19,293 nucleotides of DNA, taken from positions 1-19,293 of the forward strand of contig DAOVQG010000046.1 of the NCBI GenBank assembly GCA_030628805.1. The letters run 5' to 3'. The position numbers and the translations under genes are program-made. Under the pieces are notes generated by a model. It was given only the letters and a program-made list of their open reading frames with translations, did no database searches and was not told the DNA's origin. This stretch comes from JAGMDK01 sp023128695. Lineage in GTDB: Bacteria; Planctomycetota; Phycisphaerae; UBA1845; Fen-1342. How positions within the stretch are numbered: the first letter of the stretch is position 1; every line of letters starts with the position of its first letter. This document shows positions 14,103 to 19,293 of the stretch, in pieces.

Positions 14103-17003
14103 CTATTCCGCCGTGTAGCTTTCCAGTGGCGGACACACGCAGAATAGGTTGCGGTCGCCCCAGACGTTGTCGATGCGGGCCACGGGGGGCCAGAACTTGT
14201 GGGACCGAACCCAGGCGGCCGGGTAGGCGGCCTGCTCGCGCGAGTAGGGGTGGTCCCACTCGGTCGCCGTGACGACCGCCGCGGTGTGCGGGGCGTGCTT
14301 GAGCGGGTTGTTTTCGGGGTCGATTTTGCTCTCCTCGATCGCGCGGATTTCCGCGCGAATCGCGCTCAGGGCGTCGCACAGGCGGTCGCATTCGGCTTTC
14401 GACTCGCTCTCGGTCGGCTCGATCATCAGCGTCCCCGCGACCGGCCAGGACATCGTCGGGGCGTGGAAGCCGAAGTCCATCAGCCGCTTGGCGATGTCGT
14501 CCACCGTGACGTGCGCCGTATTCTGGAACTCGCGCAGATCGATGATGAACTCGTGCGCGACGCGGCCATTCTTGCCCGTATACAGCACCGGATAGTGATC
14601 CTTGAGCCGCTCGGCCATATAGTTGGCATTCAAAATCGCGACCTGCGTGGCTTTCTTCAGACCCGGCTCGCCCATCAGGCCGATGTACATCCACGAGATC
14701 GGCAGAATGCTCGGGCTGCCGAACGGGGCGGCGGAGACGGCCGCGATCGGCGTCTGGCCGCCGCACTTGACCTGCGGATGGCCGGGTAGGAATGGGGCGA
14801 GGTGCTCGGCACAAGCAATCGGGCCCACGCCGGGGCCGCCACCGCCGTGCGGGCTGGCGAACGTCTTGTGCAGGTTGAGGTGGACCACGTCGGCGCCCAT
14901 CTCGGCCGGCCGACATAATCCGACCTGCGCGTTCATGTTGGCGCCGTCCATGTACACCTGTCCGCCGTTGGCGTGGACGATGTCGCATATTTCACGGATG
15001 CCTGCCTCGAATACGCCGTGGGTCGAAGGGTAGGTGACCATGATGGCGGCCAGCTTGTCGCGGTGCTCCTCGGCCTTGGCTTTCAGGTCCTCGATATCGA
15101 TGTTGCCTTGGTCGTCGCAGGCCACGATCACCACGCGACAGCCGGCCATGATCGAGCTGGCGGGATTCGTCCCGTGGGCCGAAACCGGCACAATGCTCAC
15201 GTCACGATGCCCTTCGCCGCGGGACTCGTGGTACGCCCGAATGACACGCAGCCCGGTGTATTCACCCGCCGCCCCAGAGTTCGGCTGGAGCGAGACGGCG
15301 GTTAGGCCGGTGATCTCGCCGAGCCATTTTTCGAGTTGTGCGAAAAGCTCGGCGTAACCCCGGGTCTGCTCCGCCGGTGCGAAGGGGTGCAGGTTGGCGA
15401 ATTCGGGCCAGGTGATCGGCAGCATCTCGGCGGTGCCGTTGAGCTTCATGGTGCACGAGCCGAGCGGGATCATCGACGTACACAGCGACAGGTCACGCGA
15501 CTGCAAGCGATTCAGATACCGCAACATCTCGTGCTCGGCCTGGTAGCTGTTGAACACGGGATGTGTCAGGTACGCGCTCGTGCGGGCAAATGTCGCCGAA
15601 TAATCCGTCTTCGCGATCTCAACCAGGTGTTTGATCGAATCGAACGACGTATAGCGCGCTTCACCAGCGAAGAAATTTAGCACGTTCCACACGTCGGTCG
15701 GCGTCGTGGTCTCGTCGAACGACACGCCTACGGTGTCATCGTTGTAGTCACGCAGGTTGAAACCCCCGGCCCGGGCGGCGGCGAGCACTTTGCGAGCCCG
15801 CGCGCTATCCAGTCGGACGCGCAACGTGTCGAAGAACGGTTCGTCACCGCTGTCGAGCCCGAGTTCAGTCAAACCCGCTACGAAGATCGACGTCAGGGCG
15901 TGCACACGTTGGGCGATTCGCCGCAAGCCCTGTGGTCCGTGATAGACGGCATACATACCGGTCATGATCGCCAGCAGGACCTGGGCGGTGCAGATGTTGC
16001 TGGTAGCCTTCTCGCGGCGGATGTGCTGCTCGCGGGTCTGGACGGCCAGCCGAAAGGCCGGGTTGCCCTGGGCATCTTTTGACACGCCGATGACGCGTCC
16101 AGGCATTTGACGGACGTACTTCTCGCGGGTGGCCATGAACGCCGCGTGCGGGCCGCCGAAGCCGAGCGGCGTGCCGAAGCGCTGCGACGAGCCGACGACG
16201 ATGTCGGCGTCAAACTCGCCCGGCGGCTTGAGCAGCGTCAGGGCCAGCAGATCGGTGGCGACGACCGCCAAAGCCTGGGCGGCATGGGCCTGTTGGATAA
16301 GTTCGCCGTAATCGCGGACGCAGCCGTCGGTGTTCGGATATTGCAGCAGGACGCCGCAGAGGTTCTGTTTTTCAAAATTGATCTCGGCGACCTGGCCGAC
16401 GTGCAACTCGATCCCCAGCGGCTCGGCCCGCCCGCGAACGACGGCGATCGTCTGCGGATGGCAATCGTCGGCGACGAAGAAGCCGTTCTTCTTGCCGCGC
16501 CCGACGCGGTGGCACATGGTCATCGCCTCGGCGGCGGCGGTCCCCTCGTCGAGCAGCGAGGCACTGGCCAGTGGCAGACCGGTCAGGTCGCCGACCATGG
16601 TCTGGAAGTTGAGTAACGCCTCCAGCCGACCTTGTGAGATTTCCGCCTGATACGGCGTGTATTGCGTATACCAGCCCGGGTTTTCGAGGATATTTCGCTG
16701 GATGATCGGCGGCACAATGCAGTCGTAATAGCCCATCCCGATCAGCGAGCGGAAGACCTGGTTCTTCTCCGCGATGGCCCGCAATTCAGCCAGCAGTTCA
16801 TGCTCCCCCCGCGGCGGCCCCAGTTCGAGCGGCTTTCTCAGCCGAATCGAGTCCGGCACGGCCGCGTCGACCAGAGTGTCGAGCGAATCGCACCCAAGTG
16901 TGGCGAGCATTTCCTTGATGTCGTCATCACTCGGCCCCAGATGCCGGTGAATGAAGGTATCGGAAGGATTCAGAAGCTGCCGCATATCAAACGCATGGGC
17001 CAT
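14103..17003 (-). CDS. gcvP: Glycine dehydrogenase (decarboxylating), P protein, single-chain type
   Basis: This 966-residue PLP enzyme of the glycine cleavage system decarboxylates glycine and transfers the aminomethyl group to the lipoyl arm of GcvH. It has the full two-half structure of the single-chain form. The N-terminal half starts with FIHRHLGPSDDDIKEML (17-33). The C-terminal half carries the PLP-binding lysine, Lys713, in HLNLHKTFASPHGGGGPG, preceded by YMDGANMNAQVG. SCTMKLNG (516-523) and VSAHGTNPAS (607-616) are also typical. Length matches the usual 950-970 residues. The start ATG at 17001-17003 has AAGGAG at 17015-17020, about 11 bases away; a second in-frame ATG is at residue 7. 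It lies 231 bases downstream of gcvH on the same strand. gcvT and the L protein gene are not in the window. Confidence 0.97.
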   Translation of the reverse strand: MAHAFDMRQLLNPSDTFIHRHLGPSDDDIKEMLATLGCDSLDTLVDAAVPDSIRLRKPLELGPPRGEHELLAELRAIAEKNQVFRSLIGMGYYDCIVPPIIQRNILENPGWYTQYTPYQAEISQGRLEALLNFQTMVGDLTGLPLASASLLDEGTAAAEAMTMCHRVGRGKKNGFFVADDCHPQTIAVVRGRAEPLGIELHVGQVAEINFEKQNLCGVLLQYPNTDGCVRDYGELIQQAHAAQALAVVATDLLALTLLKPPGEFDADIVVGSSQRFGTPLGFGGPHAAFMATREKYVRQMPGRVIGVSKDAQGNPAFRLAVQTREQHIRREKATSNICTAQVLLAIMTGMYAVYHGPQGLRRIAQRVHALTSIFVAGLTELGLDSGDEPFFDTLRVRLDSARARKVLAAARAGGFNLRDYNDDTVGVSFDETTTPTDVWNVLNFFAGEARYTSFDSIKHLVEIAKTDYSATFARTSAYLTHPVFNSYQAEHEMLRYLNRLQSRDLSLCTSMIPLGSCTMKLNGTAEMLPITWPEFANLHPFAPAEQTRGYAELFAQLEKWLGEITGLTAVSLQPNSGAAGEYTGLRVIRAYHESRGEGHRDVSIVPVSAHGTNPASSIMAGCRVVIVACDDQGNIDIEDLKAKAEEHRDKLAAIMVTYPSTHGVFEAGIREICDIVHANGGQVYMDGANMNAQVGLCRPAEMGADVVHLNLHKTFASPHGGGGPGVGPIACAEHLAPFLPGHPQVKCGGQTPIAAVSAAPFGSPSILPISWMYIGLMGEPGLKKATQVAILNANYMAERLKDHYPVLYTGKNGRVAHEFIIDLREFQNTAHVTVDDIAKRLMDFGFHAPTMSWPVAGTLMIEPTESESKAECDRLCDALSAIRAEIRAIEESKIDPENNPLKHAPHTAAVVTATEWDHPYSREQAAYPAAWVRSHKFWPPVARIDNVWGDRNLFCVCPPLESYTAE

Positions 17004-17022
17004 CGGTACTCAAACTCCTTAC

Positions 17023-17094
17023 AACGTGGGAACGTGGGAACGTGGGAACGTGCGCACGTGGGAACGTGGGCACGGGCGCATGTGGGAATGTGTA
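17023..17094 (+). repeat. 8-bp tandem array (aacgtggg), left arm of an inverted pair
   Basis: Nine consecutive 8-base units can be read. Four match aacgtggg exactly (17023, 17031, 17039, 17063). Variants include aacgtgcg, cacgtggg and cacgggcg, and the array decays toward 17094. The stretch 17024-17066 is the exact inverted copy of 17174-17216. The array begins just upstream of the gcvP ribosome binding site. Confidence 0.9.
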
Positions 17095-17173
17095 AGCGTG
17101 TTTATGTTTGGCCTCCGGTTCGATAAGACTTCCAATATTTCGCGATCACAACATCTCAAATTCGCACGTGTTA

Positions 17174-17229
17174 CGTTCCCACGTGCGCACGTTCCCACGT
17201 TCCCACGTTCCCACGTGCGCACGTTCCCA
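17174..17229 (-). repeat. 8-bp tandem array (cgttccca), right arm of an inverted pair
   Basis: Seven units in a row: five cgttccca and two cgtgcgca, in the order 1-2-1-1-1-2-1. The variant unit lies within the 12-bp palindrome acgtgcgcacgt. The array ends 5 bases before the gcvH stop codon at 17235. The central 80 bases between the two arrays (17095-17173) show no repeat and no gene. Confidence 0.9.
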
Positions 17230-17234
17230 CGCGA

Positions 17235-17618
17235 TTACGTTTCGCTGATCATTTTGTCGTACGCCGGTCCGTCGAGCATTTTTTCGAGTGGGCCGAGGTC
17301 GGTGCATTTGATCTTGATCATCCACCCCTCGCCGAAGGGATCGCTGTTCACCAACTCCGGCTCGTCCTCCAGTCGTTGGTTGACCTCAATCACCTCGCCG
17401 GAGACGGGGCAATACAGCTCGCTGGTGGCTTTGACCGACTCGACCTCGCCGAAGTGGCTGCCGCCCTCGACTTGGTCGCCGACCTCGGGCAGATCGACGA
17501 AGGTGATGTCGGTCAGCTCGTCGGCCGCGAACTGCGTGAGGCCGACCGTGACCGTGTCGCCCTCGGTCTGGAACCATTCGTGCGTCTGGGAATACTTGCG
17601 ATCGTTGGGTACCGCCAT
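17235..17618 (-). CDS. gcvH: Glycine cleavage system H protein
   Basis: This 127-residue lipoyl carrier has the expected length. The lipoylated residue is Lys63 within GEVESVKATSELYCPVSGEV (57-76), and THEWF (12-16) and VGLTQFAADELTDITFVDLP are family hallmarks. GcvH shuttles the aminomethyl group from GcvP to GcvT and is reoxidised by the L protein. Start ATG at 17616-17618 has a GAGGAG ribosome binding site at 17626-17631. It is first in the visible gcvH-gcvP order. Its upstream space carries a long hairpin repeat rather than gcvT, which is often the neighbour. Confidence 0.97.
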   Translation of the reverse strand: MAVPNDRKYSQTHEWFQTEGDTVTVGLTQFAADELTDITFVDLPEVGDQVEGGSHFGEVESVKATSELYCPVSGEVIEVNQRLEDEPELVNSDPFGEGWMIKIKCTDLGPLEKMLDGPAYDKMISET

Positions 17619-17625
17619 GCTTACG

Positions 17626-17631
17626 CTCCTC
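17626..17631 (-). promoter_or_regulatory. Shine-Dalgarno of gcvH
   Basis: The minus strand reads GAGGAG, 7 bases before the gcvH ATG. A TATAGA sequence (17630-17635) overlaps it; used as a -10 box it would leave almost no leader, so I treat it as chance. Confidence 0.75.
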
Positions 17632-17672
17632 TATAGCCGCGTAAAAGTCTCTTGCAGGTCCCGCAAAACCTT

Positions 17673-17755
17673 GTAGCGGCCGGGCTCCGTACCGGCCGTC
17701 GTTGTCGGCAAACGAATGCCCGCATTCTACGGCCGGTACGGAGCCCGGCCGCTAC
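17673..17755. repeat. Perfect 27-bp inverted repeat upstream of gcvH
   Basis: Arms 17673-17699 and 17729-17755 are exact reverse complements, with a 29-base loop (17700-17728). The arms begin gtagcggccgggc, as at 9789 and 14013. It lies between divergently transcribed gcvH and apbE, where it does not sit as a terminator; a mobile REP-like element is the best reading. Confidence 0.9.
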
Positions 17756-17925
17756 CTTATCCGGCCATTGCCGACATTTGCGGCAGGTTGCTGGACCCCG
17801 TCGCGCTGATGGGCGGCGGGATCAGTCATATTAGGCAATTTCGCATTTCAACGGTAGAGCGCCGGGTCGGAGAGTCCGTAGAATCCGGGGTATGAACACT
17901 TGTGTGCTTTCCGCATTCAGTCCCG

Positions 17926-18075
17926 GAGGGGCGACGGAATGGTTCGTGTGGGTGGCCCAAGCCATAAGATCACGGCTGACACAGCCGTGCCACCCAGGGC
18001 ATGGTGTGCCACTGCTCTTGAGCAGTGCTCAAGCTCTGGCCGGCCCAAAAACACACTGCTCAAGAGCAGTGGCAC
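17926..18075. repeat. Composite of palindromic repeats upstream of apbE
   Basis: The gap of about 480 bases between gcvH and apbE is mostly repeats. A cggaggggcgacggaa core sits at about 17926-17939. A nested hairpin follows, with gggtggc (17950-17956) pairing to gccaccc (17989-17995) and cacggctg (17971-17978) pairing to cagccgtg (17982-17989). Then comes a perfect 22-bp inverted repeat (18006-18027 with 18054-18075, arms starting gtgccactgctc). No gene is convincing in 17756-18095, although the apbE frame stays open from 17892. Confidence 0.8.
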
Positions 18076-18095
18076 ACAGCACTGCTCACAGAGCA

Positions 18096-19145
18096 ATGGC
18101 ACAGGTCATGATCTGGAGCGTGCTTGTGCTGCTCGGCGCCGCCGGCTGCGAAAGGTCGGCCTCCGAGCACGGGCGGCCGACCACCGGGCGGGTCAAGAAC
18201 TCGCGGATGGTCATGGGCACATTCGCCGAGGTCACCGCGGACGCGGCCGACCACGCCACGGCGCAACGCGCGGTCGCGGCGGCCTTCGCCCGACTCGAAG
18301 ACGTCAATCGGCTGATGAGCGACTACAGCGCCGACAGCGAGGTCGGCCGGCTCAACGCGCTCGCTGTCGGCGAAAACCTCGTTGTGTCGGCGGAGACGTT
18401 TCACTGCCTGGAGCGGAGCGCGGAAGTGGCGCGCCTCAGCGGCGGGGCCTTTGATTACACCTGCCGGCCGCTGGTGCGTTTATGGAAGCAAGCCGGCCGG
18501 GATGACAAGCTGCCGAGCGAGGACGCCCTGCGGGAAACGCTGGCCCGCGTCGGCTGGCAGAAGGTCAAGCTCGATCCGGCCACGCGGACCGTGACGCCGA
18601 CGGTGCCCGGCCTGCAAATCGACTTGGGCGGCAGCGCCAAGGGGTACGCCCTCGATCTGGCCGCCGAGGCGCTGCGGGCCGCCGGGGCCACGCACGGTCT
18701 GGTCAACGTCGGCGGCGACGTGCGGGCTCTCGGTCCCCAGGCGGACGGCCGCCCGTGGCGCATCGGCGTCCGCGACCCGTTCAAAACAAGCCGAAACCAG
18801 CCTGATATTGAGCTGTTCTGCACGCTGGAACTGTCCGGCGGCGCGGTGGCGACCTCCGGCGAACAAGAGCGTTATTACATCATTGAAGGCCGACGCTATT
18901 CGCACATCGTCGACCCGCGCAGCGGGCGACCGGCGGAGCAGTCTTCGAGCGTGACCGTCATCGCCCCCGACGGCTTGACCGCCGACGCCTGGGCCACGGC
19001 CCTCAGCGTGCTGAGCGTCGCGGAGGGACGTGATCTCATAGACCGGAAGGAGGTAACGGGGCTCGAAGTGCTCTGGATTTCGGGCGACGCCGAGCACGTG
19101 GATGTCCAGCAAACGCCGGGGTTCGAACGGTACCTGGCCGATTAG
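18096..19145 (+). CDS. apbE: ApbE-family FAD:protein FMN transferase, probable lipoprotein
   Basis: The 349-residue protein begins with a short signal and lipobox, LLGAAGC, with Cys18 as the likely lipidated residue. ApbE motifs follow: MVMGTFAEV (38-46), DLGGSAKGYALD (176-187, FAD binding), VNVGGDVRALG (203-213), HIVDPRSGRPAE (270-281) and TADAWATALSVL (295-306, metal-site region). The family uses FAD to attach FMN covalently to Thr/Ser of exported flavoproteins such as NqrC, RnfG and FMN-binding-domain proteins. No such target lies in the window. The frame is open from ATG 17892, but the additional 68 residues are encoded by repeats, so I use ATG 18096; ATG 18108 is an equally possible start. 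Neither has a strong ribosome binding site. Confidence 0.93.
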   Translation: MAQVMIWSVLVLLGAAGCERSASEHGRPTTGRVKNSRMVMGTFAEVTADAADHATAQRAVAAAFARLEDVNRLMSDYSADSEVGRLNALAVGENLVVSAETFHCLERSAEVARLSGGAFDYTCRPLVRLWKQAGRDDKLPSEDALRETLARVGWQKVKLDPATRTVTPTVPGLQIDLGGSAKGYALDLAAEALRAAGATHGLVNVGGDVRALGPQADGRPWRIGVRDPFKTSRNQPDIELFCTLELSGGAVATSGEQERYYIIEGRRYSHIVDPRSGRPAEQSSSVTVIAPDGLTADAWATALSVLSVAEGRDLIDRKEVTGLEVLWISGDAEHVDVQQTPGFERYLAD

Positions 19146-19230
19146 TGCTACAACGCCATGAATTCAAACCGCCAAGGCTTCGGGGCAACGACCCGACCTA
19201 CGTTTCTATTCGTGGTTGGGAAGCGTGCCC

Positions 19231-19274
19231 AGCGGGAGGGCGAAGCTCCCGCTGAGCCGCGGCGCCTGTGGCTC
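19231..19274. repeat. Two short hairpins in the terminal intergenic space
   Basis: agcgggag (19231-19238) pairs with ctcccgct (19246-19253), followed directly by gagcc (19254-19258) pairing with ggctc (19270-19274). They lie about 85 bases after the apbE stop and may end its transcript, though there is no T-tract. The rest of 19146-19293 shows no gene. Confidence 0.5.
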
Positions 19275-19293
19275 GGCAGGAGCATCGCACTAC

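Noticed and set aside
17023..17229. CRISPR-like or iteron-like array
   Set aside because: Units are 8 bases, contiguous and without unique spacers, so it is not CRISPR. No replication initiator gene is nearby to support an origin.
17004..17234. Glycine riboswitch ahead of gcvP
   Set aside because: No tandem aptamer-like conserved core was seen; the space is filled by the 8-bp arrays.

Overview
The window looks like a chromosomal piece of a GC-rich planctomycete, most likely a Phycisphaerae-type lineage (inference). The supporting signs are a large secreted protein with a dockerin-like Asp/Asn tail, ACC-x-x-DG-x-C repeats and a GEVED domain; a Tat-exported Gfo/Idh/MocA oxidoreductase; and intergenic spaces filled with short palindromic repeat families (for example gtagcggccgggc and cggaggggcgacggaa). 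No rRNA, tRNA, CRISPR array, transposase or phage gene was seen.

Layout. Positions 1-169 hold repeat-like sequence. Positions 170-3886 (minus strand) carry a Gfo/Idh/MocA oxidoreductase followed by a seven-haem c-type cytochrome fused to a b-type-like membrane domain. The join between them is packed with repeats that run into the cytochrome reading frame. Positions 4049-8131 (minus) encode a 1360-residue secreted protein with two near-identical long domains around a Cys-rich/GEVED centre and a dockerin-like end. Positions 8366-9756 (plus) hold an orphan ParA ATPase, possibly leaderless, overlapping a VanZ-like membrane protein. Positions 9850-12849 (minus) encode a CHASE2-class III nucleotide cyclase with an unusually large sensor. 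Positions 13102-13970 (plus) are a visibly more A/T-rich pair: an unrecognised 113-residue protein and a DUF2335 membrane protein. Positions 14103-17618 (minus) carry gcvH then gcvP of the glycine cleavage system, separated by two opposed arrays of an 8-bp repeat. Positions 18096-19145 (plus) encode an ApbE-type lipoprotein (FAD:protein FMN transferase). The end of the window is again repeat sequence.

How the genes fit together. gcvH and gcvP are a clear functional pair: the H protein carries the lipoyl arm that GcvP loads. parA/vanZ and the DUF2335 pair are translationally coupled couples of uncertain role. The multihaem cytochrome and ApbE both belong to extracytoplasmic redox chemistry, but they are about 15 kb apart and nothing links them directly. 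The least explained parts are the inverted 8-bp arrays between gcvH and gcvP, the repeat-built N-terminus of the cytochrome frame, the DUF2335 couple, and the expanded CHASE2 sensor.
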